Assembly (NCBI GenBank): GCA_033977485.1
Contig: CM066983.1
Coordinates: 60,321,010-60,385,009 of the forward strand
From: Hydrangea macrophylla
Taxonomy: Eukaryota; Streptophyta; Magnoliopsida; Cornales; Hydrangeaceae
Length of the DNA stretch: 64,000 nt
Direction: 5' to 3'
A program made the position numbers and the translations under genes. The notes under the pieces were generated by a model. The model worked only from the letters and a program-made list of their open reading frames with translations. It did not search any database and was not told the origin of the DNA. Of the stretch, positions 44,497 to 55,783 are shown piece after piece. Position 1 is the stretch's first letter; each line of letters opens with the position of its first letter.

Positions 44497-45705
44497 AAAT
44501 AATGATCAATAGATGATATTCATAATGTATTGAACTTGTAGTTTGGTGTTTCACTCATATATGATGACATTGGACATGGAAGAAGCTTCCTCTCTCTTAA
44601 ATGCTCACTAAAATGGTGGTTGGGTGTATTGAATGTTGAAGTAAATAGGAGTAATGAAGTAAAAAACAAAGTTTAGAACTCACTTTTGTTTTGAAAATCA
44701 AAGAAGAAAGTTTCTTTTCTCTCTATTCTAACCTTATCTCTACAACTTTCTCTCCCAAACTTTTCAAAGCTTACATTTGACACCCCTAAAATGAAGAGCA
44801 ATGGGGGATTTATATAGGCCAATTTGGGGTGGTTTTGGGGTTTTAGAAGTGTTCCCATTGGCTCCAAACATCTGTGAACATAGAACTACGTCGTTTTGAT
44901 TTTCAATTAATCAAAATGAACCCCCAAGAAAAATTACAAAAATACACCGTTGGAAATTGAGGTTGTGATATACCGTTGAGGTTGTGATATACCGTTGGAA
45001 AGGTAATGGAGTCTATTTTACATAAAAAAAATAAACCGGGGATAGGTCACTTTGAAAACTTTTGCGGTATTTGCGATAAAAGTCAATTTGATCGCCTTTT
45101 CCGCCTTCGGAAATTCATAATAAACTCGTTTTAAATCCAAAAATTATGTGCGATATACCGTTGGAAAGCTATTGACCTCTAGTATCCATGAAAAATATTT
45201 GAAAATTGTTATGGCGCTCCGGTTCTAAAGTCAAATTCTGGTCAAATCTGGGACTCCCAAGAAGTTCTGGAAACCTCCGGAGTTCCCAAGAGCTGACGTT
45301 TTCGCTCGATTTTCTTTTAAAACTCATTTTAATACTTTTCACATGATCTAGAATGATTCTGGTGAATTTGGACGATTTTGATCAAACTTGGTCAAATCTT
45401 GGTCAAACCGATCAACGGGGACTTTTCGGGAACTTCCGGGACTTCTGGGGGTCTCTGGGAGCTGACGATTTCATCCGACTTTACTTAGAAACTCATTTTC
45501 TTACTTTTCTTATGACATAGCATGTTTCCAGAACTTTTGGTTCAAATCTGGGAGCTTTCGGGCTTTTAGGGGCATTTTGGTCATTCTGAGCATTCTGAGA
45601 GATAGAACTGACTTTCAGGAGTCCTTTTGAGTCTTTTACGATAATTGTGAACCACCAAGCTATGGGTCTCCTAAATCTGATAGCCGACAAAATGGGGTGT
45701 CTACA
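44497..45705 (-). repeat. partial 3' LTR of a minus-strand Tat-like element
   Basis: On the minus strand it begins TGTAGACACCCCATTTTG at 45705, the start form shared with the plus-strand Tat LTR at 48452. It runs at least to the CACTA end at 44496. Duplicated phrases (GAGCTGACG with ACTCATTTT; GATATACCGTTGGAAAG) are typical of long Tat LTRs. It contains no open gene. Beyond the first bases it does not match the other Tat LTR, so it is a different family. Confidence 0.6.
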
Positions 45706-45729
45706 GGTGGACTCCCTAATTCCGCTTGT

Positions 45730-46085
45730 CCACAAGAGTCAATCAGACTCGATTTAATATAAATTTTCAAAATCGGGAGCCAATCAGGCTGAAGTCAATT
45801 CCAATTTTCAAAAGCAGGAGTCAATCAGACTCAAATCAATTCAACTTTTCAAAATCAAAAGTCAATTAGACTCCATTCAGACTTCATTCAATTCAACTTT
45901 TCAAAATCGAAGTCAAACAGACTCCATTCAATTTTTAAATCCTAAAACTAGGAGTCAAATCAGACTCAATTTGACTCAAATTCTCAAAATTGAAAGTTAA
46001 AAATTGCTTAATTTTAAAAATAAAAAGTCAAACAGACTTAGTCCAAACTTATCTTTTCAAGATTTGAAGTCATTTGGATCTAAAA
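45730..46085. repeat. degenerate tandem repeat beside the Tat-like LTR
   Basis: About seven loose copies of a 40-50 bp unit carrying AGTCAATCAGACTC and CAATTCAACTTTTCAAAATC. Internally GAGTC/GACTC form short inverted repeats. Repeats next to the 3' LTR are common in Tat and Ogre elements. Confidence 0.7.
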
Positions 46086-46203
46086 AATTATTTTCTAGGG
46101 ACTAAAGTACAACCGGTGGTCAAATTTTAGGAGTTTGAATTCAAAATTCGAGATCTTTTTGAATTTTTTGGGGAAAACCAATGACCCTTCAACTGCCTCA
46201 TTT

Positions 46204-46313
46204 GCGGCACACGCTCATAAACGCAACAGTCCACAAAAGCCATCACGGCACTCACAGAAAGCCGCAGCAGCACTCAGCAAGTGCCGCGCGGCACTTCAGT
46301 GATTGTCGTGCAC
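46204..46313 (+). repeat. GCCGC-rich palindrome module upstream of the plus-strand PMD pseudogene
   Basis: It holds repeated CGGCACTCA, AAGTGCCGCG and CGGCACTTCA words with inverted arms. It is related to the modules at 48734-49015 and 61021-61146 and lies about 250-360 bp before the likely start codon at 46569. Confidence 0.7.
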
Positions 46314-46568
46314 GGTTCTCGAGTGCTACTCAGGTTGGGCAGACTGTTTATGTATTGATCTTTCTCTCATTTTCTTTTCATGCCTCAACATCTTCTCCAT
46401 CCATACTTCTCTAGAGATTTTTCTCCATTCACTTGCAGTGATACAAAGGGCCAACATGTTAGTTTTCCACGATCAGAATCTTGATTTTCTCCTTATTTTT
46501 GTTATATTCTTGATTAATTTCAAGAGTTTAACTTTTAATTGAACTCTTCTCTCGACAGGTTATTTGTC

Positions 46569-48451
46569 ATGGCTAGCGGCTTGGGTAGCTCGAGCAAGAA
46601 GAGGACGAGGTATAGGCGACTCCTCATCCTGACCCCACCATCCTACTCTGAGACCCGGATAAGCGCCTATCCGCCAGGGCTTTTTGACGAGAGGTACACA
46701 CATCTTCGTTTCCCCTCTTTCAATCTTCTTCTTATCAACTTTATGAAACTTTATGAATGCAATGTATCACGAAAAAGCTTTGAACGTCCTCTTTTACCAA
46801 ATATCTTTATGATTGCAAATGATATGTTTGTAGAATTTTCCCAACATTCCAATCACTCCTTTTTTATTTATTCATATTCATTTTCATTATTATTATTCTT
46901 ACTACTTTTTATTTTTATTTCATTCTTTTCTTTCAACCATTTATTTATTGATATTTAACTCTCACAACTTTTGCAACTTCAGCCCAACACGCTGAAGGGT
47001 CATGGCAGCCTGACCCATGGCTACCAATGGTACCAGTCTCTGAGCAAGACAGTACAGGGCTTTATTGTTGCTGCCAGCTTCAGGGATTTTGTCAAGCTCT
47101 TGACGAAGAGCTCAAACGACCTCCGTCAGATACACGCCATCTCAGAGCAATGGTGGGACACCACCAACATGTTCCACTTCGAGTTTGGAGAGATGACGAT
47201 GACCCGCTCGACTTCAGCATGATCATTGGGATCCCCTTCAGGGGGAGTGCCTATGGTACCTGGATACGGTCACGGAGTGGGATCAAGTACTTATGCTATT
47301 AGGAGTAGTCCCAGAGGAGCCCTTAGTCATGGCCAAGTGCTTTCTCGACACGTTCAGAGATTAGGAGGGCTTCTCGAATGAACAGATGACCCACGGGTTC
47401 ACCATGTACATGCTAGGGTGCTCTCAGTTGAGCACCAAAGGCGATCGGATCTTTGTGGCGCTATTGGGGTCCCTGCAGCATATGAACCGTATCTATGAGT
47501 ATGATTGGGCCGGGACCAGCGTCGGACTAGCCATTCTATATAGACATATAGGAGGGATTTCTCGAGACCGTCCAGCTTCCACGGGCAGCTTCTGTAGGGC
47601 GTGGGAGGTATATATCCCTTTTCCCTCCTTTATGTTTATTATTTTTAATTCCTATTTTTGAATCTTGAATCTCACATTCCTCTTCTTTTTCTTCTTTTCA
47701 GATTTGGTCTCATGAGTACTTGCATAAGATGTTGCCTTCGACGCGACCAGTTGATGCCATCGTCATGCCCCAGGGATGGAAGTGGCAGAAGGACCACATT
47801 GGGCGAATGACTAGGGCCCACGATTTTATTGTGTTCAAGAATTTCCTGACAAACCTGAGAGAACCGCACGTTAGGTGACTGCCCTGGGTTGTCGTGCTCG
47901 GCACCCTCCCCCGGCTATGCAGAGATCGGTGGGTTACGATCCGATGAGATTATTATTGGATGCTCTAAATGCTCGGGAGTGGTATTTGGGAAGAGAATGA
48001 CCCGACAGTCTCTGATGACCGTCTTTCACGTGCCACATCCTCCCCTAGCTCTATGAGGGCCGTAGCGCATTCACGGCTGCCCTGAATGGTCTCACTATTC
48101 AGGACTTTCTGGAGCCCCTCGAGGGATACGCAACTTTCTATGCTGCCAAGCTGATTAAGAACTTCCCTCTAATGGAAGTGACTCGAGTAGGTTTCTTTTA
48201 ACTTTTCATTCTTTTCTTTTAGTTCTTTCCATTTTTTTGTATATTGAATTCACTTTTTCTTCTTTGTAGCCTGTTCATGCCGCAGTCTGAGCACCTGCTC
48301 TACTACCATGGGATTAGAGCCTTTGGATTGTCTTCTAGGACGAGCAGGGCATGACCATGGTCCCTCGATATCACACGGGTGCTCCTACCATCCCGCTCCA
48401 ATACGATCGTGTTCCTAGGGACTACGTCGATGAGGGTCTACTATACGCTCA
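46569..48451 (+). pseudogene. plant mobile domain (PMD) gene, antisense cargo of the minus-strand Tat-like element
   Basis: Exon 1 (46569-46693) starts MASGLGSSSKKRTRYRRL. After an AT-rich intron the second exon (from 46983) reads LKGHGSLTHGYQWYQ, FVKLLTKSSNDLRQIHAI, WWDTTNMFHFEFGEMTMT, MLGCSQLSTKGDR and YEYDWAGT. The third, from 47701, reads IWSHEYLHKMLP and HDFIVFKNFLTNLRE. The same blocks occur in the minus-strand gene at 61550-63592. PMD proteins (MAIN/MAIL1 relatives) include host regulators of silencing, and many copies travel in transposons. Damage: frameshifts near 47205 and 47250, TAG at 47362, TGA near 47877. The gene is cut at codon ...YAH by the Tat insertion at 48452. Confidence 0.82.
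48447..48451. repeat. left target-site duplication candidate of the Tat element (GCTCA)
   Basis: These are the five bases before the LTR start. The partner would lie beyond the window, so it is unproven. Confidence 0.4.
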
Positions 48452-48733
48452 TGTAGACACCCCAATTTTGACCGACCGTCGAATTTAGGAGAGCGTCACC
48501 TCCACGTCCGATGATGATAAGGACCGAAAAGATTTGAAGTATTCCAAGCCCTTCAGAAAGTTCTCCAAACGCGATAAAATTTCACAGAAAGAAGAAAATA
48601 CCAGGTATTTAGGAGAATTCAGGTATAAAACACCATTTTTAGAAAAGATCTTTAAAAATAAGTTTCTTTAAGAAAAAAATAAGAAGGAAAATACCTAAAA
48701 AGGGAAGTTCAACAGAAAACGGCGCACGACAGT

Positions 48734-49015
48734 ATGCCGCGGCACTCAGTGAGTGCCGCCCCGGCATTTACTGAGTGCCGCCGACATTTTCTGGCTGTCG
48801 TTTGCTTTTAAAGTCTGTATTTTCTGGTACAATACGTATGTGTATGCCGATAAAAATAAAAATATGATAAAGTAAGGTTGACGAAAATACGGCAATCAAT
48901 AATTTGCCGCGGCACTCACTGAGAGCCGCGCGGCAGTCACGGAATGCCGCGACGGCAGTCGCGGAGTGCCGCGGCGGCAGCCACAAACTGCCGCGAAAAA
49001 CTTTTGAATGCCGCC
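48734..49015 (+). repeat. GCCGC-rich palindrome modules in the Tat LTR promoter
   Basis: Two clusters. At 48739-48759 the arms GCGGCACTCA and TGAGTGCCGC form a perfect 10-bp hairpin with one central base, followed by a second copy. At 48905-49015 there are five more diverged units (CGGCAGTCACGGAATGCCGC and similar). They lie 110-390 bp before the TATA box. Confidence 0.8.
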
Positions 49016-49124
49016 CTGGGCAGCAGTCTGTCTAATTTCAGGAAGTACGTATTGTACCACCAAATGGGATGATTACACCTGTCTTTTACTCCGAATTCAC
49101 TAAAAATGCGTGGTAATTTTTGTC

Positions 49125-49132
49125 TATAAAAG
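49125..49132 (+). promoter_or_regulatory. TATA box of the Tat LTR
   Basis: TATAAAAG follows the palindrome modules and is followed by a GA-rich leader (49133-49190), the usual place for the LTR transcription start. Confidence 0.65.
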
Positions 49133-51345
49133 AGGGAGGATCTTCCTTGAGAAAAAAGAGAGGGAAGAGAGTGAAAAAAAGATAGAAGAGAGACATACAA
49201 CATACAACAACAAGAAATTACTACCATCACACTAATACATATCTTTAAAAAAAAGAAAAGAGAGAGAGTTTGGAGAGCTTGAAGAAGAGTTTGGAAGATC
49301 TTCAAAGGAGAAGAACTTTGAGGATAGTTTGGAGGTGATCCTCTAAACATAGATTGTTTGTTTACATTCTTTCTTTTGAAACTCTAATCCTCAAACCTTT
49401 TTTTTGTTTTCTTTGTTCGATTTCTTTTGATTCCTTCTTGAGACTCTTAGAGATTCTCAATATCTCTCTTGAAATCTCTTGAACATGATCTTTTGAATCC
49501 CATGCAAGCTTGTGCTTCACATGGGAATCAAAGTTTGATCATCACTTCATTTCATAAGCAAGTAGATGGATCCAAGTCCATACTCATGACTTGGGTCCTC
49601 TAAACTTGAATATTAGTCATGTCTTCATCTCCAATGACCATCAAATGGTAGGAGGAAGTGGTTTTGGGTCTAAGCACATCTCCATGGTTTAGATTCTTTA
49701 TCTTGAGATTTCATGAAGTTCATTCATACTTCATTCGAAATCTACAAATTTGAAGGTCTTTAGCCTCCAATGACCACTAAATGGTAGGAGAAAATGGCTT
49801 AGTTTAAGTCCAACTTCATGGTTTAATAGTTGGGGTTAACAAATAAAAGTGAGCTTGACAAATGAAAATAGTGAGGTCACAAACTGTTTTTGATCAAAGA
49901 TTTTTAGTTCGAGATCTAACCGTCGAAATCAAATGAAACCAACGAGAAAGTGTCAACAACACAATATTCTACCACTGTAATTTTTGTTTTAAGGTGGTTT
50001 CATGTCTAAAGTGGTTTGGTTGTGAGTTTTGTAAGGACACCACAATTTGTCCAGAGTTTCAGCATAGTAACACTCTTTTGAAATAAGTAAACCAATGCTT
50101 TAATAAAGTGTTTGTGACCCAAAATATTTTTTCTAAGTATATTAATGTGTTAGGAAGTCACCTTAAAAAGAACAAAGCATTTCTGATTTTTTTTGCTATT
50201 TTTAGAAAATCGTGCAAAAACTCTGGACAAAAGATTGTAAAATGCTGAGTGATGTCTGGTTTTTGTCCAATTCCCGGAGATCCAACCGTTGAAACCTTGA
50301 TTTCTTTTTTGGGTTACAAACTAGACACACAGAGGCATCTTGTGTCCAAAATCCATCAATATCAAACCACGGGAACCATGCTTTTCCATTTTTTTAAGTT
50401 ATGATCTGCTCTCTGTAATTCATAAAAAAACTGCTACTGTTTTTGTCTAATCTTGTTTATTTCAACTCAAATGGCCCCTAATGTCTTGAGAACCAAATCA
50501 TACTTTGAATAATGGTAATTTAGCTTAAATCCAGAGGTTAAGTGACCTAAACTAGTGAATAAATCCATGTCTTATTCTTGTTCACATTCATTCATTCATG
50601 TACATTTAATGCTCATGATTAGAACTAGCTATTGAATAAAGTTGGATTTCATGCTTGTTAGATCTAAGCTAGAGAATTAGGATTGATTATTTGATATCAT
50701 ATTATTATGTGAAGCATGTGGACTAACCTTTTGTTTTGTAGCACAATCAAGGTATGATTTCTAGGACTCCTCTTTAGTCTATTTCAATTTCTCGATTTTA
50801 TTGATTTTTCAATTTCATGCGTGACACCTTAGACTAGGTATTACCTTATATGTAAATATGATTAAAGACTCTTTCTAGGATTTTCTTTTGTTTGTATGCA
50901 TTGCACGTTTAATATCATTGCTGGATCCCGGGTAAGTCTTCTTGTTCCCTATTGCATATCATATTGCTTGCTACTTGGAATATGTGGCTTATGAATGATA
51001 TTTTGTCATTAGCAATTTTACACCCTTTGGACATGCTTTTTGTGATGTATATGTATATATGTATTAGTTGAGGGCATGCTCAGATTAATAAATTTGATTA
51101 AAAGGATGTTGAGTAGAGGCCTATCGTAAGATAGGATGAGAGATGGTGTTTTAGTCCGACGAGCTCCTTCCTCTCTCATTCCATAATCCCCGGACCTAGT
51201 TAATCTCTGGTTTCTGAAAGATCAGTTTGCTTTTAAAATGGTTTCTTAATTTTTCCTTTTAAAAATTAAGTGGCGACTCATTTATTTTTGAAATTGATTT
51301 TGAAAAGCTGTGAGTAAAAGAAAGAAAACTGCGATACCCACAATC

Positions 51346-51395
51346 TGGCGACTCCACTGGGGATCGAACCCAGAATCTCTGGTTTCACAGACCAG
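51346..51395 (+). other. primer-binding site extended into a 50-base tRNA 3' portion
   Basis: The first 18 bases, TGGCGACTCCACTGGGGA, are the usual Tat/Ogre site (said to match tRNA-Arg). The complementarity does not stop there. Read on the minus strand, the 50 bases give an anticodon stem CTGGT/ACCAG with a seven-base loop CTGTGAA (anticodon GTG), a five-base variable loop, a T stem CTGGG/CCCAG with T loop TTCGATC, seven acceptor bases, G73 and CCA. The similarity ends before the D arm. It is thus a tRNA copy from about position 27 to 76 fixed in the element. Confidence 0.75.
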
Positions 51396-52468
51396 CATTT
51401 TCTGATTTTGAGTTCACTTGAGGATTAGACTTGAAAAATATCCTTTTAATCAAATTAATTAATCTTTGTGTGCTTGTTGCATTTCACTTGCATGTCCAGC
51501 CAGTTGATTGCACGGAACTATGACCTTGGAGGCTCGAGGCAACCCGGTCGGTCAAGTCATCATGGGACTGTGTGATCACCCTTGATCTCGTACCATGTTT
51601 TGGTATATGAAGCATCCTATCGGATGTGTGTCAAGGTTCCCTTATTTGACCAAAACCCAGCCTGTGCATGATAGTTTCTGCAGAACCTTTCAATCTTAGG
51701 AAATCAACTCTTGATTAGGATTATGTGCTAGGGAGTTTTGTATGCCCGGATGGGATTACTTGAGATGATGACGATACTTTCTTGATAAAAGATGTATAAT
51801 CTTTTAATCACCTTTCAGCAAATTCTCCTCATGTTCTGCGACATTTGGAAAACATGCCGAACCTTGATTATAGGATTATATTTCTTATATCATGTCTAGC
51901 TAAGCATCATTGACCTTGTATGTATCCAAATTCATGGAAAGTACGGTGATGATCCGGTCATGTGATCCCCCTACCCAAAGAATTTCTTTTCACTTGATCA
52001 TCTTGGGAGCTAAGGTTTTCATTTACCATTCCAAAAAGAAAATCTTTCTTTCCCCTTTCAAATTAAAGTTCCCATACTAACCTTTGTTAAGGCGTATTTT
52101 CAATTGATCATCTTCAACAATCCTTGAAATTATCTTGGGAAGAATGAGTTTCAAAATAAAAGCCCAATCATTTTTATAGAAGAGCATTTAAACACCCTCA
52201 AAAGCATTCTCAAGAACCTTTTTAGCATCCAAAAATGCTTTTCAAATAAATTTTGAAAATTTTGAAATGTCCGACCTCTAAGAAGGTAGTGGGGATCACA
52301 ATGAAAGGAGAAATCAGCACACTTGGCATGGGCGAGAATTTTGTGTGTTTATGTGCTTATGTGTTAGGATTAGGATTTTCTCTTCTATTTTTTTGGGCAT
52401 ATAAAGTAGGCACACACGCACACATGCATTGCATCCGCGTGACATATAAAAGGAAAGTTTTGGTTTAA
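51396..52468 (+). other. untranslated leader of the Tat element
   Basis: 1.1 kb between primer-binding site and gag. I see no gene. Such long leaders are normal in Tat elements and may hold packaging signals. Confidence 0.5.
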
Positions 52469-55400
52469 ATGACTTTGTGTGATAAAATGAAGATAAAAAG
52501 GGTTTTAAAAGAGGGCATTTCAAATTTATTTGTAGGAGCAAAAATAGCAAATCAAGCGTGGTTTAGGGATCCCACGGTGAGACTAGTAAGGAGAGAATAC
52601 GCTGACATGGCCGAAGAGAGAAAGAATGAAGAGATGGCCGGGTTAAGGATACTTGTAGAGCAACAAGCGGAACAGATGAGGCGACAGGTGGAAAACATGA
52701 ACCGTATGATGGGGATGATAGAAGAACTGAATCGCCGACCACCACATGTAATTCTGCCCATCATAGACCCACCTTTGGGAGGAGGAGAAGGAGATTGGTT
52801 CGACGATCAGGAAGCACAATGGGCCGATGCACTGCGGGCCAATAGAGACAGAGAGAAAGCTGAGAAAGAGAAACAACTGACCGAGAAGATAGAGAAGTTG
52901 GAAAGGGTGATGCGCAAGGCTCAGGGAGTTGATACCTATCTAATGGAGTTAGAAGGCCTGTATGACGGGGTCCACGAGACGCTGCTTGCCGGGTTCAAAA
53001 TGCCGGTCTTTGATAAGTTTGATGGCACCAGAAATCCTCGCAGTCATATAAGAATGTGTATTGGGGCTTTCCAACCGAGCGGCTTGAGCACAACTATGAT
53101 GGCGGTCCTATTCTAACAAACTTTGACTGGGGCTGCTCTGTCCTGGTATCTTACTCTCGAACCAAGCAAAACCAGGGTGTGGGAAGAAGTGATTAAGGCA
53201 TTTATGGCACAGTACGAGTACAATCAAGATTTGGATGTCACTGTTTGAGATTTAGAGACCACTAGACAAGGAAACAAAGAATCATTCGCCGAATTCCTGA
53301 GCAGGTGGAGGGGAAAGGCTGCTAAAATGGTACAAAGGCCTTCTGAGAAGGACCAGATCCGAATGCTGATGAAGAACCGACAGCCAGTGTACCAAGAAAA
53401 GATGAGATTTCAGTCAATCAACACCTTTGCTGAGGTTTTCGATGTCGGGACAAGGATAGAGGATGCGATCCAAGAAGGAGTGATCAAGAAAGAGGAGCAA
53501 CCAAACTGGTACAGGAGACCAAACTATGGGTCCAACGGAGGACAAACAGGCGGTCACTCTGGCCCCACCGATGTCAATGCACTGAATGGGCCGGAAAGGA
53601 AATTCGACATAGCACCAAGGAGAGGAGGGGATAAAGCACCAAGAAAGTTCTCAGATTTGGGGGTGTCATTGTCAACCGCCCTCGATAGATTGTTAGCCAA
53701 GGGGCATCTCCGTCAGCTAGAACCTCGACCTCTACCAAGTCCTCTTCCGCCAAATTTCCAAGGGGACCTCTTCTGCAAATTTCATCAGCAGAAGGGTCAC
53801 TCGACGGATAGGTGTATGTGATTAAGGCACGAGATTCAAGATCTCATTGATAATAAGGTAATTTCGGAACCTCCCACCAAAGCTCCGAATGTTACTAGAA
53901 ATCCGCTTCCGAATCATCGAGCTGTGCCACCACCACAAGCCCTTTACCTCCTGGGGATAGAAGAAGCAACCTTCGATCCGTCTAGGCTAATCACTAAGGC
54001 CGGGACACCAAAAAAGCCATACCAGCTACCTGAGGATTTGATAATCTGTTCTTTGGAGGATCAGCCAAAGGAGAATGAAATGGGACAGTCAGACTGGTGG
54101 ATCCAAGGGAGTGACGATCGAGACGTGAGCCAGGTGGATGATGATCTTTGGTACGAAAGCGACAAAGAAATAGAGGTGGTAGAGGGTACTTTGAAAATCG
54201 ATTCAAAAGTTGACAATCTGTGGGCAAGGGAAGAAGTCAGTCATTTAACTCGGTCTGGTAGACACTTTAAACTGCATGAGCTAGAGGAGGATCATCTGGG
54301 GAGAGATCTAGAGAAGGGAAAAGGGAAGATGAATGAAGAAGAGGCAGAAGACTGGGTTCTAAGGCAGATGAAGAAGACTCAGGCCAATATCGCCATTTGG
54401 GGGTTGCTGATTGCCTCCAAACGCCATAGACAGGCGGTCCTAGATGCTCTGAACCAATCTAACGTGTCTATCGACACAACCCCGGAGGACCTCATAGGGC
54501 TTCTCGGCAAAATCCCAACTTTGGCTATTACCTTCTCATCAAATGACCTGCCTCCGGGAGGGCCCATTCACAACAAACCATTATATGTCACTGTCGTATG
54601 CTTGGGGAATATCGTGCCTGCTTGCATGGTTGATAATGGGTCGGCCCTCAACATGTGTCCTTTCTGAACGGCTAAGGGAATGGGCCTAGATGAGTCAACA
54701 TTTACACCATCTAAGCAAAGGGTAAGAGCCTACGACAACACCCAGAGAACAGTCATGGGGATAGTCCTTCTCCGTCTCGTTATCGGCCCTTTTGGAAAAG
54801 AAGCTGAATTCCAGGTCATCGACATCCCCGCTTCTTTCAACCTGTTGCTGGGTAGGCCTTGGTTGGACAGTTTGGGTGCTATACCGTCAACAATCCATCA
54901 GAAGGTCAAGTATGTCTGGGAGAATAAAGTTTTTGATATCCTTGGGGACAGCTGGGTTCGTTCGTCCGAAGCATCATCAAGCGCACCGGTTCTGGAATTA
55001 CAGCTACAAGAAGAAGAAACAAAAATGGGAGGGTTCGAGTTCATCAGCATGTTGGAAGAGGAAAAGTCGAGAGAGTTTCTGCTACTTCATTTCGATCAGT
55101 ATGGCAGGAAGAGGATGGGTTTCTTTCCAAGACTAGGGTTGGGGAAGAACCTTCAGGGCATGCCTGTATTTCCACTCATTCCGACTCAGACTCACACTCA
55201 CGGCCTGGGGTACCAACCGACAAAGAAGGAATTGAGGGCAAAGAAGAAGACAGCGAATGCACCAATGGACCCTTATCAAAAAACACTCAATGGTTACTTC
55301 GTAAAGGAAGGAGAAGATTTTCCCTTCTGTGGCTTTCCAGAGCCATGGATGGACCAGAAAGACAAGTGTTTAAAGTCGAGATTCGAGATCTTTTTCTACC

Positions 55401-55783
55401 ATGAATTCTCCGAGTACAAAGACCCATTTTTGCAAATGCCTGAAAAGTTTGCTGCCGTCAATGATTGGATTGGTGTACTGGATGGACCGGTCATGCAGAA
55501 CTTGTTGAACGAAGGAGGGGCGAAAGCCGAAGAAAAAGGGAAAGAAGACGAGGGCCTGGAAGTCAAGGTTGAAGAGGGGAATGATGAGGATGCGTCGGAA
55601 GAAGAGCCGAAGCCAGAGAAGGAAGAGAAGACGGAATCCGGGGGACTACCAGGTTGTAACACTATGGAGCTCAAGCAGGGAGTCAACAAGGAGTGTGTCT
55701 TTGAGTCTAGTGATAAGTATCCCCCTCACCCAGAGTCTGTAATGGCCCAAATGAGGCGTCTAACAAAATCAATGAAAGTATGA
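52469..55783 (+). pseudogene. gag: gag-protease frame of the Tat element
   Basis: One frame with four stops: 53114 (TAA), 53246 (TGA), 53819 (TGA) and 54665 (TGA). The likely start is near 52607 (MAEERKNEEM). A coiled coil lies around residues 20-130 of that product. The capsid-like gag domain spans 52990-53480 (MPVFDKFDGTRNPRSHI, GAALSWYLTLEPSKT, FLSRWRGKAAKM). A Cys/His knuckle reads CKFHQQKGHSTDRC (53774-53815). The aspartic protease is at about 54555-54960 with the active-site motif VDNGSALN and the flap-side GRPWLDSLGAI. A G-patch-like stretch (KRMGFFPRLGLGKNLQGM) follows at 55110. The frame ends TGA at 55783, overlapping the pol start by ATGA. Each stop sits at a codon where Arg or Gln is expected. 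Confidence 0.87.

Larger units (their letters stand above)
48452..51342 (+). repeat. 5' LTR of the Tat element
   Basis: 2891 bp, TG...CA (TGTAGACACCCCAATTTTG to GATACCCACA). It has the GCCGC palindrome modules at 48734-49015 and a TATA box at 49125. The rest is non-coding R/U5 sequence with duplicated phrases, for example CAAATGGTAGGAGGAAGTGG and its variant at 49645 and 49788. Confidence 0.82.

Noticed and set aside
51320..51420. A complete tRNA gene on the minus strand
   Set aside because: Only the portion from the anticodon stem to CCA is present. There is no D arm or 5' acceptor strand, and the CCA falls exactly at the primer-binding site, so it is retroelement sequence and not a tRNA gene.
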